Positions 30,389 through 39,238 of a DNA stretch of 64,000 nt are shown here, in pieces; position 1 is the stretch's first letter; each line of letters opens with the position of its first letter. Location of the stretch: contig NZ_QDFV01000005.1 of assembly GCF_003075395.1 (NCBI RefSeq), positions 248,001-312,000 on the forward strand, read 5' to 3'. The notes under the pieces were generated by a model. The model searched no databases. It was not told the DNA's origin and saw nothing but the letters and a program-made list of their open reading frames with translations. This DNA is from Microbacterium sp. TPD7012 (GTDB lineage Bacteria > Actinomycetota > Actinomycetes > Actinomycetales > Microbacteriaceae). Position numbers and translations under genes: made by a program.

Positions 30389-32010
30389 TGTCGACCTTCC
30401 GCGTGCTGCTGCGGCAGCGCATCCGGCGCGACTGGCTCCAGCTCACCCTGTGGATCCTCGGCACCGCGGCGATGGCGGGCGCCGGATACGCCGGCGTCAC
30501 CCAGTCGTACTCGACCCTCGAGGACCGGCAGAACATCCTGGCCGCGGCGCTCGCGAACCCGGTGATCCTGATGTTCCGCGGGCTGCCGTCTGGCACGTCG
30601 GAGGGAGCGTTCCTGGCGTTCGAGATCCTGCCCTGGCTCGCGCTGCTCGCGGCGCTGATGAGCACGTTCCTCGCCGTCCGGCACACGCGCGGAGACGAGG
30701 AGGCGGGACGCTCGGAGCTCGTCTGGGCTACCCCGGCGGGGAGACGGATGCCGACGATCGTGACCATCGTGCACGGCATCCTCGCCAATCTCGTGCTCGC
30801 CGTGCTCACCGCTCTGGCACTGCTCGCGACCGGCCTACCGGCAGGGGGGTCGCTGCTCTCCGGAGCCGCGGCCGGCGCCACCGGCATCGCGTTCCTCGGC
30901 ATCGGGCTGCTGGCGGCGCAGCTGATGCGCACCTCCCGTGGCGCGAACTCCCTGACCGTGTGGGTGCTCGTGGCGACGTTCCTCATCCGCGGCCTCGGCA
31001 ACGCGGCCGGAACGCCGAACGACGACCTCTCCGGGATGACGAGCGCCTGGTTCGCGTGGATCTCGCCCTTCGCCTGGGCCGAGCAGACCCGGCCTTACGA
31101 CGCCGACCTCGTGGGACCGGTCTTCCTCGGCCTCGGCCTCGGTCTCGTGCTCGCCACGGCATCCGTCGTGCTGCAGTCGATGCGCGACATCGATGCGAGC
31201 TTCGTAGCCGAGCGTCCCGGTCGGATCTCGGCCCGATCCGGCCTCGCCTCTCCGCACGCGCTGGTCTGGCGGCTCACGTCGGGCGCGATCGTCGGTTGGG
31301 CGGTCGGCGGAGCGGTCACCGGCATCCTCGCCACCACCCTCAGCGGTCTCGTCGACCAGATCTCGGGCGAGAACCCGGCCGTCGCCGACATCCTGAAGAA
31401 GATCGGCGGGGCGACCGGCGGGCTCGACGAGGTCGTGATCACGGTGTTCTTCACGCTGCTCGGCATCCTCGCCGCGTGCTGCGCCGTGCAGACGGTCGTG
31501 CGCGCGCGGCAGGAGGAGGCGCGCGGCACGGCGGAAGCCGTTCTGTCCACTCCCGTCGGTCGCGTCCGCTGGCTCGCCGACTACGTAATCGTCGGCACGA
31601 TCGCCGTGCTGATCGTCGTCGCCGCGGCCGTCCTGGCTGGCTGGGCCGGGATCCGGGCGACGGATGCCGACGACTCGCTCTACCGGATCGTCGCGGTCGC
31701 GGGACTCGGGCAGGCGATCGCCGCGTCGGTGTTCACCGTGCTCACCGCGCTGGTGTTCGTGCTCGTGCCGCGCGCCACGATCGGCGTGGCCTGGACCCTC
31801 GTGCTCGTCGCGACCATGCTCGGGATGTTCGGCCCCCTGTTCGGCCTCCCGGAGTGGACCGCGAACATCTCCCCGTTCGCCGTGACCCCGGTGGTCGACG
31901 GCGAGGGCGTGGATGTGCGCGGACTCTGGTGGCTCGTGCTGGCCGTGGGCGCGGGACTCGCAGCATCCCTCTCGCTCATGCGACGCCGCGAGCTCGCGAC
32001 GGGCGGCTGA
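30388..32010 (+). CDS. ABC exporter permease (12-TM, antibiotic-exporter type)
   Basis: 540 residues with about 12 hydrophobic helices in two halves, each opening with 'RQRIRRDWLQLTLWILGTAA' and 'HALVWRLTSGAIVGWAVGGA'. It has RHTRGDEEAGRSELVWATPA and RARQEEARGTAEAVLSTPVG, the paired cytoplasmic motifs of the actinobacterial polyketide-antibiotic exporter permease family. It works with the preceding ATPase. Its substrate is unknown. The ATG at 30388 overlaps the ATPase stop; a GTG three bases earlier is also possible. Confidence 0.88.
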   Translation: MSTFRVLLRQRIRRDWLQLTLWILGTAAMAGAGYAGVTQSYSTLEDRQNILAAALANPVILMFRGLPSGTSEGAFLAFEILPWLALLAALMSTFLAVRHTRGDEEAGRSELVWATPAGRRMPTIVTIVHGILANLVLAVLTALALLATGLPAGGSLLSGAAAGATGIAFLGIGLLAAQLMRTSRGANSLTVWVLVATFLIRGLGNAAGTPNDDLSGMTSAWFAWISPFAWAEQTRPYDADLVGPVFLGLGLGLVLATASVVLQSMRDIDASFVAERPGRISARSGLASPHALVWRLTSGAIVGWAVGGAVTGILATTLSGLVDQISGENPAVADILKKIGGATGGLDEVVITVFFTLLGILAACCAVQTVVRARQEEARGTAEAVLSTPVGRVRWLADYVIVGTIAVLIVVAAAVLAGWAGIRATDADDSLYRIVAVAGLGQAIAASVFTVLTALVFVLVPRATIGVAWTLVLVATMLGMFGPLFGLPEWTANISPFAVTPVVDGEGVDVRGLWWLVLAVGAGLAASLSLMRRRELATGG

Positions 32011-32032
32011 GCATGCGGACGAGGGAAGCGTG

Positions 32033-32539
32033 ATGGCGGACGACGAGAGGGCGGATGCGGCGGCGTCCGCGACGGGTGTGCACCGCGCGATCGGTCCCGC
32101 CGAGCAGGCCGCGGCGATGCTGACGGCCGCGGGGATGTCACGCATGCCGGCCCGCGTGATGATGGCTCTCGTCGCCGCCCCCGACGGCGGTTACACGGCC
32201 GCCCAGATCGGCGACCGGCTCGGGGTCTCGGCAGCAGCGGTGTCGGGTGCCGTCCGCTACCTGCAGCGGCTGCACTTCATCCAGCGCCGCTCCTCGCCGG
32301 GTGATCGCCGCGACCGCTACGAGTTCGTGCACGACACCTTCGCGAGCTCGATGGCCGGGAACGTGCCCGTCTACACGAGCCTCGCCGGGTACATCGACGA
32401 CATCGCCGCCGAACACGACGACGACCCGGGCGCTCAGGACCGGGCCGTCGAGCTCGCCGAGTTCTTCCGGTACCTCTCCGCCCGGATGCCGCAGATCGTC
32501 GAGGAGTGGCGCGCGCTGCGCCGCGACATCACGGACTGA
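32033..32539 (+). CDS. MarR-like (GbsR-type) transcriptional regulator
   Basis: 168 residues. The winged helix 'SRMPARVMMALVAAPDGGYT' then AAQIGDRLGVSAAAVSGAVRYLQRLHFIQRRSSPGDRRDRYEF matches GbsR/MarR-type regulators. A helical C-terminus follows. It follows the exporter after 22 bases in the same operon, so it likely represses it at the palindrome 29363-29378. GGGAA lies 8 bases before the ATG. Confidence 0.88.
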   Translation: MADDERADAAASATGVHRAIGPAEQAAAMLTAAGMSRMPARVMMALVAAPDGGYTAAQIGDRLGVSAAAVSGAVRYLQRLHFIQRRSSPGDRRDRYEFVHDTFASSMAGNVPVYTSLAGYIDDIAAEHDDDPGAQDRAVELAEFFRYLSARMPQIVEEWRALRRDITD

Positions 32540-32653
32540 GCGACCCGTTCTGCGTTCAGGCCCTTGCGGATGACACGCGAACGAAACACAATGGACACCA
32601 AATAGATCACTTTGAGCTGTTTGATAGGTGCATCGACGCACGAGGAGCATCGC

Positions 32654-33433
32654 ATGACCCTGACCATCGCCGGACTTCAGCATCACGGCACGCCCGGCGA
32701 TGTCGATGCCAACCTCGCCGTCGTCGCCGCGGCCGCCGGCGAAGCGGCTGCGAGAGGCGCGCGCATCCTCGTCACCCCCGAGATGTTCGTCACGGGCTAC
32801 AACATCGGCGACCGCCTGGCACCGCTGGCGACGCCGGGCCTCATCGACCGGATCACCCGCATCGCCCAGGACAGCGGGATCGCCATCGTCGCCGGCCTCC
32901 CGGAGACGCTCGAAGACGGCAGCATCACGAATTCCCTGGTGATGGTCGACCGCGACGGCACCGAGCTGCTGCGCTACCGCAAGACCCACCTCTTCGGCGC
33001 GCTCGACCGCCGCCTGTTCACGCAGGGCGACATGCTCCCCGACATCGTCGAGGTCGATGGCGTGCGGGTGTCGGTGTTGATCTGCTACGACGTCGAGTTC
33101 CCCGAGACCGTGCGTCGGGCCGCCATCGGCGGCGCGGATGCCGTCATCGTGCCGACCGCGCAGATGGAGCCCTTCGCGCACATCGCCGAGCGGCTCATCC
33201 CGGTACGTGCGTGGGAGAACCAGATCCACGTGATCTATGTCAACCGCGTCGGCGTCGAAGGCGATCTCACCTACGTCGGACGCAGCAGCATCGTCGCTCC
33301 CGACGGCGAGGCGCTCGCCTCCCTCGGCGCGACGGACATCGGCCTCATGATCGCCACGATCGATCCCGATGCGACCCGGCGAGCCCGGCAGGAGAACCCG
33401 TACCTCGCCGACCGTCGACCCGAGCTCTACTGA
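32654..33433 (+). CDS. carbon-nitrogen hydrolase (nitrilase superfamily amidase)
   Basis: 259 residues with the nitrilase triad Glu43 (TPEMFVTGYN), Lys110 (YRKTHLFG) and Cys144 (VLICYDVEFPE). The length and the TGYNIGD region place it with small omega- or R-amidases rather than true nitrilases. It cleaves an amide or ureide to acid and ammonia in the cytoplasm. AGGAG lies 7 bases before the ATG. It is followed by an amino-acid permease and an FCD regulator, suggesting uptake and deamidation of one nitrogen compound. The leader before it (32540-32653) is AT-rich and holds the promoter. Confidence 0.9.
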   Translation: MTLTIAGLQHHGTPGDVDANLAVVAAAAGEAAARGARILVTPEMFVTGYNIGDRLAPLATPGLIDRITRIAQDSGIAIVAGLPETLEDGSITNSLVMVDRDGTELLRYRKTHLFGALDRRLFTQGDMLPDIVEVDGVRVSVLICYDVEFPETVRRAAIGGADAVIVPTAQMEPFAHIAERLIPVRAWENQIHVIYVNRVGVEGDLTYVGRSSIVAPDGEALASLGATDIGLMIATIDPDATRRARQENPYLADRRPELY

Positions 33434-33483
33434 ACGCCCTCCCCTTCCGCGTCCGCCACCGGACCCTCTGCGAAAGCGACACC

Positions 33484-34926
33484 ATGACCGTCTCCCCTCT
33501 CGTCGAGCCGCGACAGCGCCTCGACGGCCAGCTCGGCACCGGCGCCATCGTCTTCATGGTCATCGCCGCGGCCGCTCCCCTCACCGTCATCGGCGGCAAC
33601 GTCCCCATCGCCATCGGCGCTGGCAACGGACCAGGGGCGCCGATCGGCTTCGCGCTCGCCGCCGTCATCCTGCTCGTCTTCTCCGTGGGCTTCGTCACCA
33701 TGACGCCCTTCGTGAAGGAGGCCGGCGCGTTCTTCTCGTACGTGACCGCGGGCCTCGGCTCGCGACTCGGACTGGGCTCCGCCTTCACCGCCCTGGTCGC
33801 CTACACCGCGATCCAGGTCGGCATCTACGGATACATGGGCTGGGCGGTCGACGATCTCGTCACGTTCTTCGGCGGCCCGAGCCTGCCGTGGTGGCTTTAC
33901 TCCTTCGCGACGATGGCGATCGTCGCGGTGCTCGGGTATCGCCACATCGATCTGAGCGCCAAGGTCCTCGGGGTGGCGCTCGCGCTCGAGATCCTGGTGG
34001 TCGTCGTGCTCGATGTGGTCATCTTCGCGACCGGCGGCGCCGAGGGCATCGCGCTGGAGACCTTCGACCCGTCGTACGTCTTCTCGGGCGGCATCGGGGT
34101 CGCCGTGCTCTTCGCCCTCACCGGGTTCATCGGCTTCGAGGCCACGGCCGTCTTCCGCGACGAGGCCCGCAACCCGGAGAAGACCATCCCGCGTGCGACC
34201 TATCTCGCCGTGATCATCATCGGCGTGTTCTACGCCATCTCCTGCTGGGCACTCGTGACCGGCGTCGGAGCGAGCAACGCGGTCGCGGTCGCACAGCAGA
34301 CGCTCGCCGGCGAGGGCAACCTGCTGCTCGACACCACGACGCAGTACCTCGGCCCGATCCTGCGTGACGTCGTGCAGGTGCTGCTCATCACGAGCCTCTT
34401 CGCGTGCGTGCTGTCGTTCCACAACGTGATCGCCCGCTACCAGTTCACGCTCGCGCAAAAAGCCGTGCTCCCCGCGCGACTCGGCCGCCGCCACGCCTCG
34501 CACCACTCGCCGGCGTTCTCGTCGGTCGTGCAGACGATCACCGCTGCGGTCCTGCTCGCGATCCTCGCGCTCCTCGGGCTCGATCCGCTGGTCGGCGTGT
34601 TCGGCTCGATGGCCGGCGTCGCCACCGTGGGCATGGTGCTGCTCATGCTGACGACGTCGATCGCGGTGCTGGTGTTCTTCGTCCGCCGTCCGGAACTCGT
34701 CGCCGGACGCTCCCTGGGCGCGAGGGTCTTCCCGATCCTCTCGGTCGTCGGACTCGCCTTCGCACTCTGGCTGGTGCTGTCGAACTTCACACTCGTGACC
34801 GGCGGGAGCGTCGCCGTGAGCGTCGCACTCGCGCTCATTCCCGTCGCGGCCATGGCCATCGGTATCGTGTTGGGCAGGCGCTTCCGACTCGACACCCAGC
34901 CGGTCGAGGAGACCACGGCGGACTGA
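33484..34926 (+). CDS. APC family amino acid permease
   Basis: 480 residues with about 12 TMs. The first helix has the APC signature 'GAIVFMVIAAAAPLTVIGGN', helix 3 'AGAFFSYVTAGLGSRLGLGS', and the conserved 'ALTGFIGFEATAVFRDEARN'-PEKTIPRA loop. It imports an amino acid, amine or related compound by symport. It lies 50 bases downstream of the amidase gene, and both are probably regulated by the GntR gene that follows. Confidence 0.92.
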   Translation: MTVSPLVEPRQRLDGQLGTGAIVFMVIAAAAPLTVIGGNVPIAIGAGNGPGAPIGFALAAVILLVFSVGFVTMTPFVKEAGAFFSYVTAGLGSRLGLGSAFTALVAYTAIQVGIYGYMGWAVDDLVTFFGGPSLPWWLYSFATMAIVAVLGYRHIDLSAKVLGVALALEILVVVVLDVVIFATGGAEGIALETFDPSYVFSGGIGVAVLFALTGFIGFEATAVFRDEARNPEKTIPRATYLAVIIIGVFYAISCWALVTGVGASNAVAVAQQTLAGEGNLLLDTTTQYLGPILRDVVQVLLITSLFACVLSFHNVIARYQFTLAQKAVLPARLGRRHASHHSPAFSSVVQTITAAVLLAILALLGLDPLVGVFGSMAGVATVGMVLLMLTTSIAVLVFFVRRPELVAGRSLGARVFPILSVVGLAFALWLVLSNFTLVTGGSVAVSVALALIPVAAMAIGIVLGRRFRLDTQPVEETTAD

Positions 34927-34959
34927 AACGCGCCGACCGACACGAGACGGGGGAGTGCG

Positions 34960-35670
34960 ATGGACCTGGCCTCCCCCGCCCTCGGCTCGATCCGCCGCAC
35001 GACCGCTGTCGACACGGTTCGGGCGCGGATCTCACTCGCCGTCGAGCTCGGCATGCTCTCCCCGGGGCAGCGCCTCCCCGGGCCGGAAGACACGGCACGG
35101 GCGTTCGCGGTCAGCGAGATGACGGTGCGACGCGCCTATCGACTGCTCAGCGACGAGGGCGTCGTGGTGCGACGTCCGGGTCACGCCGGCGGCACGTTCA
35201 TCGCAGACGCCCCCACCGTCGGCACCGTGGTCGAGATCGACGCGTACCGAGCGGATGCCGCGCACGTTCACGCGCTCATCGATCAGCGCGCCACGATCGA
35301 GGCGGGGCTCGCAGCCCTCGTGAGCACGCGTCCGGATGAGGTCTCGCTGGCGCGCATGGACGCGCTGGTCGAAGACATGCGGAGCGCGGCGGACTGGACC
35401 GGCTTCCGTACCGCGGACAGCGCCTTCCACGCCGCCCTCGCCGAAGCATCCGGTGTCAGCGGCGCAGCCGAGCTCCACCACCGGGTGTCCCACGAGCTCT
35501 ACGCGTACTTCATCCCGTACCGGATCGACTACCTCCGCGCCTCGAACGATGAGCACGCCCGCCTGGTCGACGCCCTTCGGGCGCAGGATGCCGCCACGGC
35601 GAGCCGCCTCGCCTTCGACCACGTCGCCGAGCTGCACGCCTCGATGTACGTCGGCCTCCCCCGCACCTGA
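34960..35670 (+). CDS. GntR family regulator with FCD ligand-binding domain
   Basis: 236 residues. The GntR HTH 'DTVRARISLAVELGMLSPGQ' then RLPGPEDTARAFAVSEMTVRRAYRLLSDEGVVVRRPGH, then a six-helix FCD domain with metal-ligand candidates 'FRTADSAFHAALAEASGVSG' (D, H) and 'FDHVAELHASM' (H, H). It likely responds to a carboxylate or amide product and regulates the amidase-permease genes upstream. The ATG at 34960 follows GGGGGAG. Confidence 0.88.
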   Translation: MDLASPALGSIRRTTAVDTVRARISLAVELGMLSPGQRLPGPEDTARAFAVSEMTVRRAYRLLSDEGVVVRRPGHAGGTFIADAPTVGTVVEIDAYRADAAHVHALIDQRATIEAGLAALVSTRPDEVSLARMDALVEDMRSAADWTGFRTADSAFHAALAEASGVSGAAELHHRVSHELYAYFIPYRIDYLRASNDEHARLVDALRAQDAATASRLAFDHVAELHASMYVGLPRT

Positions 35671-35729
35671 CGCCCCCGCCTCCGGCATCCGCCGGCCGTC
35701 GCCCCTCGCCCCCGGCATCCGCCGGCCGT
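35671..35729. repeat. tandem duplication of a 29-30 bp unit
   Basis: Two adjacent units, 35671-35699 and 35700-35729, share CCGGCATCCGCCGGCCGT. They precede the palindrome at 35729-35834 and follow the GntR stop. Confidence 0.7.
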
Positions 35730-35834
35730 GCACGACTTCGGAGTCCGGACGCGACACGCCGACCGACCGGTCGCCGTGTCGGCGCGCCGCGGGGAATCTC
35801 CGAAGTCGTGCAGTCGCCTGCTCCGAAGTCGTGC
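35729..35834. repeat. TGCACGACTTCGGAG palindromic repeat
   Basis: TGCACGACTTCGGAG (35729-35743) is exactly inverted at 35798-35812, and the right arm is repeated directly at 35821-35834 (CTCCGAAGTCGTGC). The interior (CGACACGCC...GTGTCGGCG) forms a nested stem. This is a second family of hairpin repeats, unlike the GAGATCTC type. It has no coding content. Confidence 0.8.
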
Positions 35835-35895
35835 CCGGCCGACGACATGATCCGCGACGCGGAAGGGGTTGACACCCCGCCGGGTTCTATGGTTA

Positions 35896-35913
35896 GTTAC
35901 TCATGTAAGTAAC
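35896..35913 (+). promoter_or_regulatory. operator of the YtrA-like regulator
   Basis: GTTACT (35896-35901) and AGTAAC (35908-35913) form an inverted repeat 23 bases before the GTG start. TTGACA (35869-35874) upstream may be its -35. This is the right place for autoregulation by the YtrA-type GntR protein. Confidence 0.55.
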
Positions 35914-35935
35914 CCACCAACCCCGCGGAGGACTC

Positions 35936-36343
35936 GTGATCGAAGAAGGCAAGCCGCTCTTCCTCCAGATCGCCGAACAGATCGAGGACTCGATCGTCGA
36001 CGGTTCCCTCGCCGAGGAGGCCCAGGCGCCGTCGACCAACGAGCTGGCCTCGTTCTACCGGATCAACCCCGCCACCGCAGCGAAGGGAGTCGCCATGCTC
36101 ACCGACAAGGGAGTGCTCTACAAGCGCCGAGGCATCGGCATGTTCGTCGCCGACGGAGCGAGGGATCTGCTCCTCGGCGAGCGCCGTTCGGCATTCGCCG
36201 ACCGCTACATCGACCCGCTCCTCGCTGAGGCCCGCACGCTCGGCCTCAGCCCCGACGACCTCGCGGCTCTGCTCCGGCAGCGCGCCGCACAGACGACCCG
36301 GGAGACCCCGGCCACCATCGCAGAAGGGAAGACCCCCGCATGA
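35936..36343 (+). CDS. YtrA-type GntR family regulator
   Basis: 135 residues. The GntR HTH opens IEEGKPLFLQIAEQIEDSIV and has 'STNELASFYRINPATAAKGV', with only a short C-terminal helix, as in YtrA. The start is GTG, 6 bases after GGAGG. It overlaps the ATPase gene by 4 bases. YtrA-type proteins usually repress their own ABC operon and respond to cell-envelope antibiotics. Confidence 0.9.
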   Translation: MIEEGKPLFLQIAEQIEDSIVDGSLAEEAQAPSTNELASFYRINPATAAKGVAMLTDKGVLYKRRGIGMFVADGARDLLLGERRSAFADRYIDPLLAEARTLGLSPDDLAALLRQRAAQTTRETPATIAEGKTPA

Positions 36344-37257
36344 CCGCCGTCATCGAGGTGCAGAACCTCAGCAAGCGCTACAAGGAGAAGCGAGCGCTCG
36401 ACAACGTCTCGCTCAGCATCGAGGGAGACGCCATCTACGGCCTGCTCGGCCGCAACGGCGCCGGCAAGACCACGCTCATGTCGATCCTCACCGCGCAGAA
36501 CTTCGAGTCCTCCGGCACCGTCAAGGTCTTCGGCGAGCACCCGTATGAGAACGCGCACGTCCTCGGCCGGATCTGCTTCGTCCGCGAGAGTCAGAAGTAC
36601 CCCGACGACGCCTACCCGAAGCACGCGTTCAAGGCGGCGCGCCTGTTCTTCCCGAACTGGGACCAGGCGTTCGCCGACGAACTCGTCTCCGAGTTCCAGC
36701 TGCCCATGAAGCAGACGATCAAGAAGCTGTCCCGCGGTCAGCTCTCCGCGGTCGGCGTGATCATCGGTCTCGCCTCCCGCGCCGAGATCACCTTCTTCGA
36801 CGAGCCGTATCTCGGGCTCGACGCCGTCGCCCGGCAGATCTTCTACGACCGCCTCGTCGAGGACTACGCCGAGCACCCGCGCACGATCATCCTGTCGTCG
36901 CACCTCATCGACGAGGTCTCGAACCTCATCGAGAAGGTCATCGTGATCGACAACGGCCAGATCCTCCTGAACGAGGACACGGATGCCGTCCGCGAGCGCG
37001 CCGTCACCGTCGTGGGCGACGCCGCCAAGGTCGACGCCTGGGTCTCCGGCCGCGAGGTGCTGCACCGTGAGGCTCTCGGCCGCGTGGCATCCGTCACCGT
37101 GCTCGGGCGACTCTCCGCCGAGGAGCGGGCCGAGGTCACGGCATCCGGGCTGGACCTCGCTCCGGTCTCGCTGCAGCAGCTGGTCGTCCGACTCACCCAG
37201 AAGGCCGAGTCCCGCTCCGCAACCACAGACACCACCACGAAAGAGGAGGTCCGCTGA
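36340..37257 (+). CDS. ABC exporter ATP-binding protein (YtrB-like)
   Basis: 305 residues. Walker A GRNGAGKTT, signature LSRGQLSAVGVIIGLASRAE, and Walker B 'ITFFDEPYLGLDAVARQIFY'. The long C-terminal segment after the nucleotide domain is typical of this export class. It overlaps the regulator by 4 bases and the permease by one (TGATG). Confidence 0.9.
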   Translation: MTAVIEVQNLSKRYKEKRALDNVSLSIEGDAIYGLLGRNGAGKTTLMSILTAQNFESSGTVKVFGEHPYENAHVLGRICFVRESQKYPDDAYPKHAFKAARLFFPNWDQAFADELVSEFQLPMKQTIKKLSRGQLSAVGVIIGLASRAEITFFDEPYLGLDAVARQIFYDRLVEDYAEHPRTIILSSHLIDEVSNLIEKVIVIDNGQILLNEDTDAVRERAVTVVGDAAKVDAWVSGREVLHREALGRVASVTVLGRLSAEERAEVTASGLDLAPVSLQQLVVRLTQKAESRSATTDTTTKEEVR

Positions 37258-37943
37258 TGCGACGCACGATCAACGTCATCCGCCTGCAGCTGATCAACAA
37301 GGGCACCTTCGTCTGGTACCCGTTGATGATCCTCGCGGCGGCGACCCTGATCTCGATCCTGATCTACGCGATGATCCCGGTCGACACCCCGAAGTACGGC
37401 GGCGGAGGCCAGGCTCCGCTCTGGTACTTCTTCGCGATCGGGATGTCGGCGATGACCCTGACCTTCCCGTTCTCGCAGGCGATGAGCATCGCCCGTCGGG
37501 AGTTCTTCTTCGGCACGCTGCTCACCGCGATCCTCGCCAGTGCGCTCATGGGCGTGCTGTTCCTGATCGGCGGCGGCATCGAGGTCGCCACGAACGGCTA
37601 CGGCGTCAACGGCTACCTGTTCTACCTGCCGTGGCTGTGGAATGCAGGTCCGGGCGGGGCCTTCGTCGTCTTCTTCACCCTCGCGCTCTTCTTCTTCGTG
37701 CTCGGCTTCACCGGGGCGACGATCTACAAGAGCTGGGGTCAGCTCGTCCTCATCATCGTGAGCGTCGCGCTCTCTCTCGCGCTGATCGGCCTGGTGTTCC
37801 TGGTGACGCGACTGGACCTGTGGAACCACGTGGGCGCGGGGATCATGGACCTCGGCGCGCTCGGGCTCGCGCTCTGGGGTCTCGTCGTCACCGCGGTGCT
37901 CACGGCGGTCTCGTTCCTCGCCTTCCGGCGGACGATCCCCTGA
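37257..37943 (+). CDS. ABC exporter permease, six TM
   Basis: 228 residues with six hydrophobic helices: 'YPLMILAAATLISILIYAMI', 'FAIGMSAMTLTFPFSQAMSI', then 'TLLTAILASALMGVLFLIGG' and three more. RRTINVIRLQLINKGTFVWY opens it. No catalytic motif is expected. It is the membrane partner of the ATPase before it. The stop is followed by a strong hairpin at 37961-37992. Confidence 0.85.
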   Translation: MRRTINVIRLQLINKGTFVWYPLMILAAATLISILIYAMIPVDTPKYGGGGQAPLWYFFAIGMSAMTLTFPFSQAMSIARREFFFGTLLTAILASALMGVLFLIGGGIEVATNGYGVNGYLFYLPWLWNAGPGGAFVVFFTLALFFFVLGFTGATIYKSWGQLVLIIVSVALSLALIGLVFLVTRLDLWNHVGAGIMDLGALGLALWGLVVTAVLTAVSFLAFRRTIP

Positions 37944-37960
37944 TCCGCATCGATCCGTCC

Positions 37961-37992
37961 GACGCCGGTCTCCCCTCGGGGCGGCCGGCGTC
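37961..37992 (+). terminator. terminator hairpin of the YtrA-type operon
   Basis: GACGCCGG (37961-37968) pairs with CCGGCGTC (37985-37992), with an inner CCCC/GGGG extension, 18 bases after the permease stop. Confidence 0.6.
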
Positions 37993-38066
37993 GGCGTGTC
38001 AGGCGGCACGCGCTACCTGCCATCGGCTCGTGATGCAACCGGGTGTCCGCGGCGGATGCCGACGAC

Positions 38067-38072
38067 TAGCGT
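38067..38072 (+). promoter_or_regulatory. leaderless -10 of the FUSC gene
   Basis: TAGCGT lies 8 bases before the GTG at 38081, identical to the hexamer before the ABC ATPase at 29399. It supports the GTG rather than the ATG at 38033 as start. Confidence 0.45.
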
Positions 38073-38080
38073 CGCTGCAC

Positions 38081-39187
38081 GTGAAGACCTCCCCCCTGCG
38101 CACGCGCCGATCCGGCATCGCGCGCTCCCTCCGCGAGGCCGTGCTCCCGGCGCGGCTGCTCTTCGTCGCGAAGACGACGCTCGCCGTCGGCCTCGCCTGG
38201 ACGATCGCGCCGCATATGCCAGGGGTCACCGACGAGTACCCGTACTACGCACCCCTCGGTGCCCTGGTGAGCATGTACCCGACCCTCATGGGTTCGGCGA
38301 AGACGAGCCTGCAGACGCTGCTCGGACTCGCGACCGGGATCGGCCTCGCGACGTTCGTGATCCTCACGATCGGCCCAACCTGGTGGACCGTCCCGCTCGT
38401 CATCGGCGTCGGAGTCCTGCTGTCGGGCACCGGCTGGTTCGGCGCCGGACGGGAGTACGTGCCGATCGCGGCGCTGTTCGTCCTCGTCGTCGGCGGACAG
38501 GATGCCGATGACTACTCCCTCGGCTACCTCACGCAGATGGCGGTCGGCGTCGTGATCGGGCTGCTGGTCAACGTGCTGATCGCCCCCGCTCCCCTCACGA
38601 AGGCGGCGGAGGCACGGGTGGATGCCTTCCGCGCACAGCTGGGATCGCACCTGCACGACATCGGCTCCGCGGTGTCGGAATCATGGCCACCCGAGCACCA
38701 GCAGTGGGCCGACGATGCCGCCTCCCTCGCGGACACAGCCGCCGAACTGCGCTCCGAGCTCGCGGAGGCCGACGAGAGCCGGCGTGGCAACCCCCGGGCG
38801 TGGGGTCGGCGCGGTGACACGCAGCACATCCACGACGAGCTGGCGACCCTCGACCGGGTCGCGCACCTCATCCGCGACATCTCGGATGCCACGGCCGACA
38901 CCATCTGGGATCGTCCGGCCGCCCTGCCGCTCGACCCCACCCTGCCGGAGCCCCTGTCGGCCGCCTGTCACGCGGTCGCGGAGGTGATCGCGCAGGAGGA
39001 TCCCTCGTCGAGCGAGAGTCATCGGGACCGCGGCGAGGCGGCGCGCGCCATCCGTCTGCTGCTCGAGCAGGTCGACGACCGCACCTTCGACGTGCGCAGC
39101 TCCATGGGTCCCGGTGTGCTCACGGCGATGCACCTGCGCCGGATCCTCATCCTCAGCGGAGGCGAAGCGAGGAACCACGACGACTGA
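38081..39187 (+). CDS. FUSC family membrane protein
   Basis: 368 residues. An N-terminal set of about six TMs ('LFVAKTTLAVGLAWTIAPHM', 'YAPLGALVSMYPTLMGSAKT') is the FUSC-like (aromatic acid exporter/YccS) domain, followed by a helical cytoplasmic domain (about 175-368). This family transports aromatic acids or similar compounds or is an envelope protein; the substrate is unknown. Start GTG at 38081 is preferred on the leaderless promoter evidence. Confidence 0.8.
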   Translation: MKTSPLRTRRSGIARSLREAVLPARLLFVAKTTLAVGLAWTIAPHMPGVTDEYPYYAPLGALVSMYPTLMGSAKTSLQTLLGLATGIGLATFVILTIGPTWWTVPLVIGVGVLLSGTGWFGAGREYVPIAALFVLVVGGQDADDYSLGYLTQMAVGVVIGLLVNVLIAPAPLTKAAEARVDAFRAQLGSHLHDIGSAVSESWPPEHQQWADDAASLADTAAELRSELAEADESRRGNPRAWGRRGDTQHIHDELATLDRVAHLIRDISDATADTIWDRPAALPLDPTLPEPLSAACHAVAEVIAQEDPSSSESHRDRGEAARAIRLLLEQVDDRTFDVRSSMGPGVLTAMHLRRILILSGGEARNHDD

Positions 39188-39238
39188 CCGATGTGTCGGT
39201 GTTGAATGGACGCACGACAGAGGGAAGGGAGCGCTCGG

